Positions 21,136 to 31,413 of a DNA stretch of 64,000 nucleotides are shown here, piece after piece. Numbering within the stretch: the first letter of the stretch is position 1; every line of letters starts with the position of its first letter. The notes beneath the pieces were generated by a model. That model was not told the DNA's origin and ran no database searches. It saw only the letters and a list, made by a program, of their open reading frames with translations. Where the stretch lies: the NCBI GenBank assembly GCA_001599355.1, contig BCGQ01000010.1:124001-188000 (forward strand). The letters are read 5' to 3'. Made by a program: the position numbers and the translations under genes. The DNA is from Nakazawaea peltata (Eukaryota > Ascomycota > Pichiomycetes > Alaninales > Pachysolenaceae).

Positions 21136-21263
21136 AGTGTCTGTGTGTTATCTCTTTGACCTATCCCCTTCTTGCCCTTCATCTCTAAAAGAGCCTCTTT
21201 AAAAATTCTCCTACCGGACTCTGAATCCCTAAAGAAACTTTTGAGCCTTAGTACACGACTCTT

Positions 21264-21286
21264 CTCATCGCAGCGAAAAATTTTCA
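21264..21286. promoter_or_regulatory. PAC and RRPE elements between PET100 and MYG1
   Basis: CTCATCGC (21264-21271) and GAAAAATTTTCA (21275-21286) lie 55-77 bases before the MYG1 start. The pair suggests growth-linked control of MYG1, which has been tied to RNA processing. Confidence 0.55.
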
Positions 21287-21340
21287 CATACTAAGCGCGT
21301 GCCCCATAGTTAAGCTTCTTTTATATAGAGACCAGTTGAT

Positions 21341-22351
21341 ATGGAACCAGAATCAAAGAAGATCAAGTTGGAAATGTCAGAACTGAAGTTGATTTGTACT
21401 CATAGTGGATCCTTCCACGCAGATGAGCTGTTAGGTGTATACATGTTGCGTTTGTTGCCTGAATTCAAGGACGCCCAATTGGTGAGATCTAGAAAGCCAG
21501 AAGATTGGGAGCGTAGTGATATTGTGATCGATGTCAGTGGTCAATATGATCAAGTGAAGTATTTTGACCATCACCAGAGAGAGTTTGACACTACTTTTAG
21601 TGATGAGTACCAAACCAAGTTGTCAAGTGCCGGTTTGGTCTACAAACATTATGGTCATAAAGTCATCAGGCTGATCTTGCCAGAGTATGAGGGTAAGGAT
21701 GAAGAGGTTGAGATTTTGTACCAAAAGGTTTACAGAGAGTTCATTGAGAGTGTTGATGCCAATGATAATGGTGTTGCCAACTATCCAGCCGATATTAAAC
21801 CTAAATTCCACGACAAGAATTTCACTTTACTGTCGCTGGTTGCTCATTTGAATCCTGGCAGCTTCGAGTCCAGTACTGATCTGGATTTCGATGCTAAATT
21901 CTTGATCCTGAGTGATTTCATGGGTAAGATCTTTGTCAATTTGGTAGAAGGTTACGGACGTGATTGGTTACCACTGAAGAATCTTGTTGCTAAGCTGTTT
22001 GAGGAGAGATTCTCTGTTCATAAGAGTGGACTGATCGTTGTTTTCGACTCATTCTTGCCTTGGAAAGAACATTTATATGATTTGGAGAAGAAGAATGGTG
22101 TAGAAGGTCAAGTTTTATACGTTTTATTCCCAGATTCATCTGGAAATTGGAGAGTTTCTGCCGTTCCTGTGTCTGCTTCATCTTTCGACAGTAGAAAGAA
22201 GTTGCCTGAGCCATGGAGAGGTCTTCGTGATGATGCTTTGAGTGAGAAGGCTGGTGTTGAGGGGTGTATTTTCATCCATGCTGCTGGATTCATTGGAGGT
22301 GCCAAGACTAAGGAAGCCACATTGAAGTTAGCAGAACTTGCTGTTGAATAA
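21341..22351 (+). CDS. MYG1: Myg1-family exonuclease
   Basis: The 336-residue protein belongs to the MYG1/UPF0160 family of DHH-type enzymes. Human MYG1 is a 3'-5' RNA exonuclease in nucleolus and mitochondrion. Visible motifs are CTHSGSFHADE (residues ~19-29), VIDVSG-x-YD, the DHHQRE metal-binding block, QTKLSSAGLVY, PWKEHLYDLE and EPWRGLRDDALS. Codon 30 is CTG in HADE-CTG-LG, at the Ala of HCDEALA in the human protein. Full length, no intron. MYG1-BEM2-OXA1 order is that of S. cerevisiae YER156C-YER154W. Confidence 0.95.
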   Translation: MEPESKKIKLEMSELKLICTHSGSFHADELLGVYMLRLLPEFKDAQLVRSRKPEDWERSDIVIDVSGQYDQVKYFDHHQREFDTTFSDEYQTKLSSAGLVYKHYGHKVIRLILPEYEGKDEEVEILYQKVYREFIESVDANDNGVANYPADIKPKFHDKNFTLLSLVAHLNPGSFESSTDLDFDAKFLILSDFMGKIFVNLVEGYGRDWLPLKNLVAKLFEERFSVHKSGLIVVFDSFLPWKEHLYDLEKKNGVEGQVLYVLFPDSSGNWRVSAVPVSASSFDSRKKLPEPWRGLRDDALSEKAGVEGCIFIHAAGFIGGAKTKEATLKLAELAVE

Positions 22352-23649
22352 ACGTTGTATTATATAGATATTTATTAAAGGATTATTTATGGTTGAGTGT
22401 AGGAAGAGTGGACTGACATCAGTAACTGGGCCTGAATGTTGGATCTTGGGTCCTCAATATCGAATCTTGAATCATCGAATAATGGAACTATTGGAGGTAG
22501 GAGTATGGGTCATCTGTTTGATTTCCTAATATAGTAATTTATGTATATTACCGTATATGGAAATATTTTACTGTAGATTTAGTTAGTCAGACAAGTAGTC
22601 AAGGGGGTGTCAGCATTGAGATGAGTGACCAATTGATGTCAAAACACATCTAAATACCATGTTCAGATTGTGTTCTCCTCATATTCTGTTTATGTTTCAA
22701 CTTCACCCCTTGAAACCTGAAACCACAACGCAATCACAATTTGTACCTCAAATGATTGACGGGATCGTTAGATAAGGGCAAAAATATGTAAGGGCATGTG
22801 AGGGCACAGGCACAAAACGTTGAGATTCCCAGAAGGTACACTAGACTACACCACTACATTACATCACTACACCTCTACACTACACCACTACACAACGGTA
22901 CTACACCATACTCCTACGCCACTACATGAAACTACTACAATACCGCACTCCCACACCACTAAACCACTACACCCCTGCCAACTGCTCCCCCTCCCCTCTA
23001 ATAATTCTGACGCAATAGTGCGCATTGATTTTATGTAGTACGCAAGATGCACTAGGGCAGAGAATAAATCATATGCTAAATAGGGGCAATAAAGAGGGCG
23101 TGACAGGTAAATGTGACAGGTAAACGTGACAGAAACAATGTATTGAAATAGAAGGAGGGTGGAGTTCAGAAATGGTGTGGGGGTGAGGCTGAGCTGTGTA
23201 TGCTCTGAGCTGTGTATTTGGCGCCATTCCTGTCCATATCCCTGCCTCTCAATGTCCTTTCCTCTCAATAGTCCACTCAATATTCCACTCAATCCTCCCT
23301 CTCAATCCTTCCTCTCAATCATCCTCTATGCTCCATCTCTCCCTCTTAATTCTCCCTCCTAATTCTCCCTCTGCTCCCCTTCCTAGCTTTATCTCGTATC
23401 CCCTCAAGAAAAGAGGCGGATCAGTCCGGTTATCCCGGGGATCACGCCGCACAATACGCTACGTTTCCTTCTCTCCCGCACGTCTCAACTCAACTTATCC
23501 GGTTTCACCGGGGAATCTCCCCAACTGGGAAAAAAAAACTTTTTGCTCCCCTTTCGCTCACCCTTTTCTTCAACTCTCTTTGACAGGTGGTTCAAAAAGG
23601 AGCCTGATCTCACCAAACCCGTACCAATTGAGGTGGAAACCAACTCGAG
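22352..23649. other. Intergenic region MYG1-BEM2
   Basis: No gene is seen in 1.3 kb, the longest gap in the window. It includes the CACTAC-rich repeat (listed separately), a TTTCCTAATATAG Mcm1-like half-palindrome near 22523, CCTCTCAAT repeats near 23245-23320, and a pyrimidine-rich stretch before BEM2. Confidence 0.5.
22838..22976. repeat. Degenerate CACTACAC repeat
   Basis: About 140 bases are made mostly of CACTAC/ACCACTACA words in irregular order. The plus strand is nearly free of G. It looks like a decayed microsatellite or minisatellite in the far upstream region of BEM2. Confidence 0.7.
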
Positions 23650-26600
23650 ATGAAGAAGATCTGGCGCAAAGAGCAATCGCGCTCAAGTCGTCTGTCCATA
23701 GTGATTTCGCATCCCTCAACGCCACAACATTCCAGTGGCGTACCGCCTTCAGGAGCGATCCCAATCCATGATGTTAGCGCCGTTGGAGATCACGGTCAAA
23801 ACGGCCAAAGCGCGTCGCAAAAATCACGTCAGATGCCCATTGACTCTGTCCCGGGCTCCCCGGACTTGTCCATTCTCTCCAGAAGTGACACCACCCACCA
23901 TCTTCGCGCCAAACCAAGTAAATCCACCTTGAACTCGTCCAAAAACATGTCCCAGTTGGTCAAGCCTGACTGGGATTCCAAATTGATGAAAACTGGCTGG
24001 CTCAATAAGGCCAACTCAGAGTTCCAAGATGAGAGCCTTAGAATATACCGCGCCGAGTTGAAGGGCTCCCAGCTTTATTTATACAAACCACCCACCGATA
24101 TGTTCAATGTGAAATGTTTCAGGTACGCTACCGACCAGGAATTGAATGAGCCATTCCCTGAGGGGGACCCGTCATTGGTCCAGTCGTTCTCCACTCATAC
24201 TTTGCACGATGAGACCTCCACTTTGGCGTCATCTCGTCGGTATTTGGAGGATCAACAGACTTTGAATGATGATCAGATCTCGCTCAGATCGAAGAGATCG
24301 ATCCCGGTCTTGAGTCCCGATGACGACACTTCAATCTCCACTCTGTCGGTTCCTTCGTCTCCTTCTAGATCCAGACTGCAACTCCATCAGCCGGGTGTCT
24401 CATTGACTTACTACTCGGCCAAATATCCACACCCAAATCTTACTGTAGACCCGGTGACTCAGGCCATAATATCTGGAGATTTGGAGAGTATTTGTCATTC
24501 GATTCTTTTCAATACTTTCAGTGTTCCTTCAGGCTCTGAGTCCTCGGTAGTTGATAACGATAAGGTGTCTCGTCATTTGCTTTCATTGTTGCCGTTGTTT
24601 GGGGACATTTCGAGGTCGCTTCTTTATTTCAAGAAGTATTGTACTCTCTTTAGATCCGAGACGAGCTCGGGTTCGGCTTCGGGAGTCGATGAAGACCAAG
24701 TCGTCATCCCTCAGAAGACCATGCTCATCATGACTCATCGTCTTAAGCTCGCTATCACTTATATTGTAGGTAATTTCCGAGGAATGTTGTTGGAGGAATC
24801 CATTTCCAAATGTTTGAGTGATCTTTTACTGTCTCTTAGTACTCATATTGATTGCTCGGACTTATATGACGATGTGAATAAGACTCAGAATACTCTCCAA
24901 GCTTTATTGAACACACCTTCAGTTGCTCCAGACTCGATCGATCCACTGCTTCTGCCTGCATCGTTCCTCAAACTCGATTTACACGAACTTTCCCAAGCAA
25001 TCAACAGAATTAACCTCCGTTTCAATACCTTGTGGAATCCTCAATTGGATTGTTCGTTATTATTCGAAAGTATCCATGAGAGTTACTCGTATTTCCGCAA
25101 GAATCCGCTTGTATTCGACTCTGCTAAGAACCTCCATTACTTGGGTCGTTTATTGGTGTACCATTTGTTTTTGGACCCTCAACAGTCACGGAAATCTTCA
25201 AAGAGGGCCAAGATCATCACTAAATGGGTAGAATTAGGTTCTCATTTCGACAAGATCGGTGATATGGTGAGTTGGCTTCTGATCCTGACCGTAGTATGTT
25301 CAACTCCGGTCTTGAGATTGCAGAAGACCTGGGACCATGTCGATCCGGAAATCATCAAGACAATCTCCACAGATTGGGCTCCTGTAGTATTTGAATTAGA
25401 TAGAAGATCAATGGTGAGTGATTCGGGTCATCGTTCATCGTATCATGTGATTGCTCCTCAAGGTATTGGAGAATTGTATCCTAAGGAGAATGTGATTCCG
25501 TATTTCGGAGATTTATATGTCAAAGACACCGGAATAAGTCCTTCTTCCACCTCACTTTCCATTAAAACCAGTGAAAGAAAGGTCCAAAGAGTATTGGTAT
25601 CGTTGAATAGATGGAGTGAGTATGTGAATAAGGTTGAGAATTCGATTTCCCCTCCAAATAAGACCGAAATCGACTCCGAGTTCTCCCAGATTGAGACTCT
25701 CCTATATTCTTTACTTAATTACCATGTCGCAATGCCAGCATTGACAATTGATGCTGTTATGGAGAGTTCTTTGGGCGTTGAGCCATCGACTAATGGTATT
25801 TTCAACCAATACCACGACAACGCTAGATCTCCATTGTTCTTAGGATCATATCCATCGGTTGTTTTCCCATATACTTTACCAAAATACAAGGTTTATGATC
25901 AGAAGGTTCTTATGGGAGCTATTGGTAATGATAGCGAGGGGTCAGATGCTGCTGCTGCTGCTGCGACTACAGCTACTGCCTCGACAGCTGCGTCTACTAA
26001 CCTGTCTTCAAATGGGCCATCTAATTCAAAATCAGATCTCGCCAGACCGGGCCGTAATCAGCTTCTTAAAAGTGTTCGTGATATCTTCAATATCGACTCA
26101 AAAGATCTCCATGTTGGAGACTCCATAGTATTTAAGACAATGGTACCACTGGACAAAGCTTTCGGATATGGATCCGAAGCATCTCTCGAGACTTCGCCTG
26201 AAGATACTCCAACGAGTGTCAAACCTCGTTCAAGACCTTCGAGTGTCTTGTTCAGTGAGTCAGCTAACGTCAAAAGGTTCAGTAATTACTCTTCCAATTT
26301 AGAAGACTTCCAGAAACAAATCGTCAAAGATTTCAAGACCGACGATGAACAGGACTCTCTGGGTCCTGGAACTCCTGCTTTGACCCACGAAAGTGAGCTC
26401 AGTTCAACAGTTTCCAATGCCGAAAACGCCAGGAAGAAAATCGTTTGTGAGATGTTCACCAAGGCTGCGACTTTGGATCGTTTGATCGATTTGTTGATCT
26501 TGACGGCTAACATATTTGCGTCGGAGATTACTCACGATGATGTGGTTGTTTATTCGGGAGCTGCACCTGCTGGCAGTGCATCGTTCAAAATGGATAATGG

Positions 26601-29457
26601 AATCTACACAGTGACCTTCTTTGCTACTTACCGCAGTTTCTGTTCGACTTCCACTCTTTTACAAGGTCTTCTTAAGAGATTCAAAGGAGCAAAATCGGCA
26701 CTGGTGTCGATCTATAACCGTAGAAGACAAGTGGCTTCATTGCCAACGTCGGAAATCCCTCAAATAGGTGAGGATTATCCTAGTTGGGACCTGGATATCG
26801 ATGAGAAACACCCAGATTATGACAGAATCGTTTGGAAATACGTAGCTCAAATCCAAATCGGTATTTTAGAGCTGTTAATCTCCCTTGTCAAGGACCATTA
26901 TGACCATTTCATCGATAATTTGGATATCCGTAAACATTTCATCGAGATTTTGAAGCTGATCGACGACGAGGTCATCGTGGTATGGACTAAAGTGTTCTCG
27001 GATTTGGAAAGAGTCGCCTCAATGAATGAAGATGATCTGCTTGGACGTCAAATCACTGAATTACAGACGTATTACGACCAGATCCTCGTCTTGTACAAAA
27101 AGCTCCGTAAAATCTACATCAAGAAGAGTTATAAACCAGTGGAACAGCTGTTCAGAGCACCTTCTTTCACCTCGACTCTCACTGAAGTTCCGGTCAACAA
27201 GCAGCTCCCTCTTTCATCGGACATCAAGTCGATTGACAGCTTCATCAATGAGTTCGATGAGCTCGTGGCTATTCTTTTCAAGAGAATTTCGATCAACGAT
27301 TTGTTGCTGGTGTTTGAGATCATCGAGATCCAGCTGGGTAAAACCACTACTGGTCTTTTCAGCTACCTGATGCAACGATTAAACACTTCAGATGAGCAAT
27401 TAGTAGTCAGTGATGTGTTCGGATGGTTTGCCAGTTTGTTCGATGACAATCTCACCAATCCAAACAGTCCTGAGTATGTGGTGAACCGATTCCCAAGCAC
27501 AGTCAAGTCGATCATCCAGCTTTACTACAAACTCCGGACATATCTCGTACTGCAACTCACTGAACCTAACTTGGATCTCGAGACCAGAGTCGATAGAATG
27601 CGTTGTGTGCTCAAGATGTTGGTGTTGAGCCGTAAACGGATGGGCTCGGTCGATTTATTCTCAGAAATGGCCAACGACGGCACCGAGGTGTCACTGCATA
27701 TCCCTTCATTGATCGAATCCACACTTGTAAACTCGATCATCTCCCCAGAAAGTCGGTTATTCAAACGAGCATGGCAATTAACTGCCGAATCCTTTGCTGG
27801 TAAGTCGGTGGATGAGATCAAAAGTCTTGAGCTGTTGCTTCCTCAAGTTAAAATCGACTTTGAGTCTAAACTGAAAGACAATTTGACCCCATGTATCGGT
27901 TGGCTTTCGGAGAGACTCATTGAGATCGCATGTTACATCCCGAATATGTCGGTTTCCAACACCAAATTGATCAATTTCGACAAACGTAGATACGTATATA
28001 ACTGTATCTCCAACATCCTTGATCTCAAGGAACATCTGGAGGGAGAACTGATGACTCGGATCGAGAATTTCAAGTTCTTGTTGAAATTGAAAGATGATTC
28101 GTTGTGGGAATTCGGAGCTTTGAAACGTCTGCTGCAATTGGAGAATTCGGCCAACGGATCTTCGGCTGGTGGATCCCCAACCAGCGAACCGTTGACTGGT
28201 GTCTTATTCAGCGATTTACTCGAGGAGGAAAGGTACATTTTACGCAAGGAACATTCCAAAAGAGCTTTCTTACTTCGTCAAGAACAAGAAAGACGTAGCA
28301 CAATGCAAAGAGAGTACCAATCTCGAGCATCTGCCTCGACTTTGACTTCGTTGCTTCCTCATTCGGCTTCTTCGTCTACTCTCCGTTCATCCAGAAGACC
28401 TTCTAACTCGGACACTGTCTCGGTTGCTTCGCAAACTTCTCCACTGAAATCGTCTCGATTCAAATTCAACTTATTCAATAGAGGAAACACCAGATCGTTC
28501 ACATTTGGAGTTGGGGCCACTCCTGATCGAGTCATCCGTAATATTGATTTACCGGACCCGGAGATGTACTTGCATCTGAACCAACAGCAACCACAAGCTC
28601 TGCCTCATACCCAGCAGAAACCGGCCTTGGTTCTCAATTTGAATAAAATGACCATCTTCCCGATCTACCGTCTCCCTGGACTGTTCAAGATCGACGGTCC
28701 AAACGACACCGAGTACTTCTTCCAACTGCCTTCGGACGCCGAGAAAGAAGATTGGATCTACCAATTGAACTACTCCAAGAGACATTGGTTCTACTCGAAG
28801 AACTTGAACCAAAAGATGTCTCCAAACACCGTGTTTGGTGTCCCATTGGAGTTCATCTGTCTGAGGGATTCGAGTTTGATTCCTAACGTGATCGAGAAGT
28901 TCATCAGCGAGATCGAGGTCCGTGGTTTGGAAGAGATCGGAATCTACAGAAAGAGTGCCTCTCTTTCGGTCTTACAAATGTTACGTACCGAGATCGACAA
29001 GTACGGTGACTTCAATATGGAGAACCATTTGGTCTTTGATATCAATAATGTCACTGGATGTATCAAATCGTTCTTACGTGAATTACCAGACTCTTTGATC
29101 CCAGATGACTTGATCCCAGAGTTCGGTGAAGTCAGAGATATCAGTGTAGGACCTTCAGGTGCTTCATCCACTGACATCGATGAGAGTTTCCCTGTTAGAC
29201 TTGACCTCTACAAAGAGACTCTTCCTAAGTTACCTATTTGCAATTATCATCTCTTGAAAAGGTTGATTAGACATTTGAAGGTGGTGGATGAGTTCAGTAA
29301 ATTCAATAAGATGAACCTGTCCAACTTGTCTACGATCATTGGAGCTACATTTACGGAGCTGCTGAATCCTGAATTGACTAAGAAATACTTTGGATTGATG
29401 AATTTCATTTGTGAGGATATGATTAAACATTGTGATGAGATATTTGAGAGTGAATGA
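23650..29457 (+). CDS. BEM2: Rho GTPase-activating protein Bem2
   Basis: The 1,935-residue protein matches Bem2 (2,167 in S. cerevisiae) in its domain order. A disordered Ser-rich N-terminus leads to a RasGEF N-terminal-like module (FFATYRSFCSTS near residue 987) and a helical RasGEF-like region to about 1,480. A PH-like domain follows (~1,650-1,720), then a C-terminal RhoGAP domain (~1,735-1,930). The RhoGAP arginine finger is R1767 in GIYRKSAS. Bem2 stimulates GTP hydrolysis on Rho1 and Cdc42 and acts in bud emergence, cell-wall integrity and septin organisation. A GCT-repeat polyalanine run lies near residue 768. The start ATG (MKKIWRKEQ) resembles the Bem2 N-terminus. Confidence 0.92.
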   Translation: MKKIWRKEQSRSSRLSIVISHPSTPQHSSGVPPSGAIPIHDVSAVGDHGQNGQSASQKSRQMPIDSVPGSPDLSILSRSDTTHHLRAKPSKSTLNSSKNMSQLVKPDWDSKLMKTGWLNKANSEFQDESLRIYRAELKGSQLYLYKPPTDMFNVKCFRYATDQELNEPFPEGDPSLVQSFSTHTLHDETSTLASSRRYLEDQQTLNDDQISLRSKRSIPVLSPDDDTSISTLSVPSSPSRSRLQLHQPGVSLTYYSAKYPHPNLTVDPVTQAIISGDLESICHSILFNTFSVPSGSESSVVDNDKVSRHLLSLLPLFGDISRSLLYFKKYCTLFRSETSSGSASGVDEDQVVIPQKTMLIMTHRLKLAITYIVGNFRGMLLEESISKCLSDLLLSLSTHIDCSDLYDDVNKTQNTLQALLNTPSVAPDSIDPLLLPASFLKLDLHELSQAINRINLRFNTLWNPQLDCSLLFESIHESYSYFRKNPLVFDSAKNLHYLGRLLVYHLFLDPQQSRKSSKRAKIITKWVELGSHFDKIGDMVSWLLILTVVCSTPVLRLQKTWDHVDPEIIKTISTDWAPVVFELDRRSMVSDSGHRSSYHVIAPQGIGELYPKENVIPYFGDLYVKDTGISPSSTSLSIKTSERKVQRVLVSLNRWSEYVNKVENSISPPNKTEIDSEFSQIETLLYSLLNYHVAMPALTIDAVMESSLGVEPSTNGIFNQYHDNARSPLFLGSYPSVVFPYTLPKYKVYDQKVLMGAIGNDSEGSDAAAAAATTATASTAASTNLSSNGPSNSKSDLARPGRNQLLKSVRDIFNIDSKDLHVGDSIVFKTMVPLDKAFGYGSEASLETSPEDTPTSVKPRSRPSSVLFSESANVKRFSNYSSNLEDFQKQIVKDFKTDDEQDSLGPGTPALTHESELSSTVSNAENARKKIVCEMFTKAATLDRLIDLLILTANIFASEITHDDVVVYSGAAPAGSASFKMDNGIYTVTFFATYRSFCSTSTLLQGLLKRFKGAKSALVSIYNRRRQVASLPTSEIPQIGEDYPSWDLDIDEKHPDYDRIVWKYVAQIQIGILELLISLVKDHYDHFIDNLDIRKHFIEILKLIDDEVIVVWTKVFSDLERVASMNEDDLLGRQITELQTYYDQILVLYKKLRKIYIKKSYKPVEQLFRAPSFTSTLTEVPVNKQLPLSSDIKSIDSFINEFDELVAILFKRISINDLLLVFEIIEIQLGKTTTGLFSYLMQRLNTSDEQLVVSDVFGWFASLFDDNLTNPNSPEYVVNRFPSTVKSIIQLYYKLRTYLVLQLTEPNLDLETRVDRMRCVLKMLVLSRKRMGSVDLFSEMANDGTEVSLHIPSLIESTLVNSIISPESRLFKRAWQLTAESFAGKSVDEIKSLELLLPQVKIDFESKLKDNLTPCIGWLSERLIEIACYIPNMSVSNTKLINFDKRRYVYNCISNILDLKEHLEGELMTRIENFKFLLKLKDDSLWEFGALKRLLQLENSANGSSAGGSPTSEPLTGVLFSDLLEEERYILRKEHSKRAFLLRQEQERRSTMQREYQSRASASTLTSLLPHSASSSTLRSSRRPSNSDTVSVASQTSPLKSSRFKFNLFNRGNTRSFTFGVGATPDRVIRNIDLPDPEMYLHLNQQQPQALPHTQQKPALVLNLNKMTIFPIYRLPGLFKIDGPNDTEYFFQLPSDAEKEDWIYQLNYSKRHWFYSKNLNQKMSPNTVFGVPLEFICLRDSSLIPNVIEKFISEIEVRGLEEIGIYRKSASLSVLQMLRTEIDKYGDFNMENHLVFDINNVTGCIKSFLRELPDSLIPDDLIPEFGEVRDISVGPSGASSTDIDESFPVRLDLYKETLPKLPICNYHLLKRLIRHLKVVDEFSKFNKMNLSNLSTIIGATFTELLNPELTKKYFGLMNFICEDMIKHCDEIFESE

Positions 29458-29950
29458 CTGTATAGAATGTAATACACATATAGCACACCGACATACCTAC
29501 ACTTAGTAGTGATCTGTAAATATCCGCTATTGAAGCACCTTACTTGAGATTATTTCTAGAAGGCCTTTAACTCACATGATCATGCATCCTCTACCCTTCG
29601 TTAGAGTATAAACTTAATTAATATTATTTATGCACAATCTTAAGGTTTTGCCCCTTTAGCCCTCAGTTCTGCCCTTCCCTTATATTTACCCCTTTGGCTG
29701 TTTATCCTTCCTGATTCCTCGCACTTCAATTACCAAACCCCGAGAATCATATAAAAGGGGTTATCCCCCGGCATAATACGCTATACCTATTCGGGCCGGT
29801 CATATAAAAGGCCGAACCCCCTTATTTTCGCACCAATTTTTCAATATTTAAAACAACTGATCCTCACCAAATAATACTTCTACTATCTACTGATTAACAT
29901 CCTACTAATCTACACCCTCTAAACGTATATCCGTATATTCTATTTACATG
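29458..29950. promoter_or_regulatory. Intergenic region BEM2-OXA1 with plus-strand TATA boxes
   Basis: BEM2 and OXA1 end facing each other here, so no promoter is expected. Yet two TATAAAAGG boxes read on the plus strand (29750-29757 and 29803-29810), each preceded by TCA, in a GC-rich duplicated context. They are followed by an A/T- and C-rich stretch like a yeast 5' leader. No convincing ORF follows. They may drive an RNA antisense to OXA1. Confidence 0.35.
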
Positions 29951-31150
29951 TCACTTTCTACGTCTAATTATAGCCTTTGGAGGACCCAGTCTAGCTTGTT
30001 TAGCCAGCTCATGAGCATTGGTAACTTTTTCCATTTGCTTCAGCTTGGATTCACTGTTCTTCTTCAAGTTATCGGCCCAGTTGGTAAGAGACTCCTTGAA
30101 GCCTTCCTTCTTTGGAGCTTCACCAGGAACAGCGGTTCCAGGAGCTGGCAACAGAGATAATCCCAACATCTTTCTAGTAGATTTATTGGTGAACAACAGC
30201 ATTTGAAGAGCAGAGAATACAGCAGAGGTGGCCAAATAAACTGACACACCAGCTGATAATTGCATGGTGAAAGGAATAGAAGCAATTGGCATGAATACCA
30301 TGAACTTCTTGAACAGAGTAGGCATTGTTTGGTCACCATTTTCTCCTCCACGTCTGATCGAAATCAGATAAATCAGCAGCGATGTGATTGGCAAGATGGC
30401 ATATGGATCAGTGGCTACTAAGTCGGTGAACCAATAAGCACCTTGCTCGCTGAATCCATGAACTGGCAATAAACACATTTCTCTGATAGACATGAAGAGT
30501 CCAATAGAAGCTCCCATTTGAGCAATTGGAACCAACAGATATCTATGTTTGATACCATGTTTACGCATAACACCGAACATTTCTTGTTGCAGCAACTGCT
30601 TCTCCCTCATAGTCAACTCCGGGTTATTGATTTTACTCTTGACGGCGTCCAACTCTGGTTTCAGACGGGCGTTTCTAGCCATGTTCTCAGAGGTCTTAAT
30701 AGACAATGGGAAAAGTGCAAGTCTCACCAGCAAAGTGGTACAAATAATGGTCAACCACCATGGTAATCCAGTGTAAACATGAATGTACTCCATAGAATGC
30801 TCAAAAATACCCAAAAAGGAGTTACCAGGAAGTCCAACCGACTCCAAGTATCCAATAGAATCAGAAGTGAGTGGAGTGGCAGTAGAAGCCGCACTCAGCA
30901 GAGCCTCGGCAGCATCGAAAGATGGAAGTTGCGAAACAATCTCAGAACTGGCACTGGACACTTTCTCAGCAACCTCAGTACTCTCTTTAGCCACAGCACT
31001 ACTGTTAAATCTGACAAATGCCATCTTGTTACCGTTGACCCCGCGGGTTTGGGAAATTTTCATCAGTGAAATTGCCATTCTAGACGGCATTCTGGTGGAT
31101 GAAACACCCAAAATACCACTCTTTACAGAGCCTCCCACGATTCTCAACAT
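29951..31150 (-). CDS. OXA1: Mitochondrial inner-membrane insertase Oxa1
   Basis: The 399-residue protein has a basic/Ser presequence (~1-50) and a YidC/Oxa1 core with five hydrophobic segments (~125-320). It contains the block SMEYIHVYTGLPWWLTII and the cytosolic-type loop MREKQLLQQEMFGVMRKHGIK. A basic C-terminal tail (~345-399) binds mitoribosomes in this family. Oxa1 inserts mitochondrially made proteins such as Cox2 into the inner membrane. Neighbours BEM2 and a divergent mitochondrial gene repeat the S. cerevisiae arrangement. Confidence 0.96.
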   Translation of the reverse strand: MLRIVGGSVKSGILGVSSTRMPSRMAISLMKISQTRGVNGNKMAFVRFNSSAVAKESTEVAEKVSSASSEIVSQLPSFDAAEALLSAASTATPLTSDSIGYLESVGLPGNSFLGIFEHSMEYIHVYTGLPWWLTIICTTLLVRLALFPLSIKTSENMARNARLKPELDAVKSKINNPELTMREKQLLQQEMFGVMRKHGIKHRYLLVPIAQMGASIGLFMSIREMCLLPVHGFSEQGAYWFTDLVATDPYAILPITSLLIYLISIRRGGENGDQTMPTLFKKFMVFMPIASIPFTMQLSAGVSVYLATSAVFSALQMLLFTNKSTRKMLGLSLLPAPGTAVPGEAPKKEGFKESLTNWADNLKKNSESKLKQMEKVTNAHELAKQARLGPPKAIIRRRK

Positions 31151-31413
31151 CTTCTAACCTTTCAAATCCCGTAAATACAAAGATATCAGTGACTGATCAG
31201 CTCGAGATTCAACTGTCGAACCTCTAACCTCTCTGCTCCTCGCAATTTTTTCAACCACGACCAACAAACATCATAACACCAAATGAATTTTTTTTCCGCT
31301 CTCGAACATCGTAACACCAATCCCAGGCGCATCGTGACACCATCCGAAATTTTTTCAGCCTAAAGACGATGGTGATGGGGTGATAACGGTGATGTACATA
31401 GGCCGCGGATGGG

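Noticed and set aside
29948-30160. Plus-strand ORF of 70 codons after the orphan TATA boxes
   Set aside because: It lies antisense to the highly conserved OXA1 C-terminus and has no family features; kept only as a possible noncoding antisense transcript.
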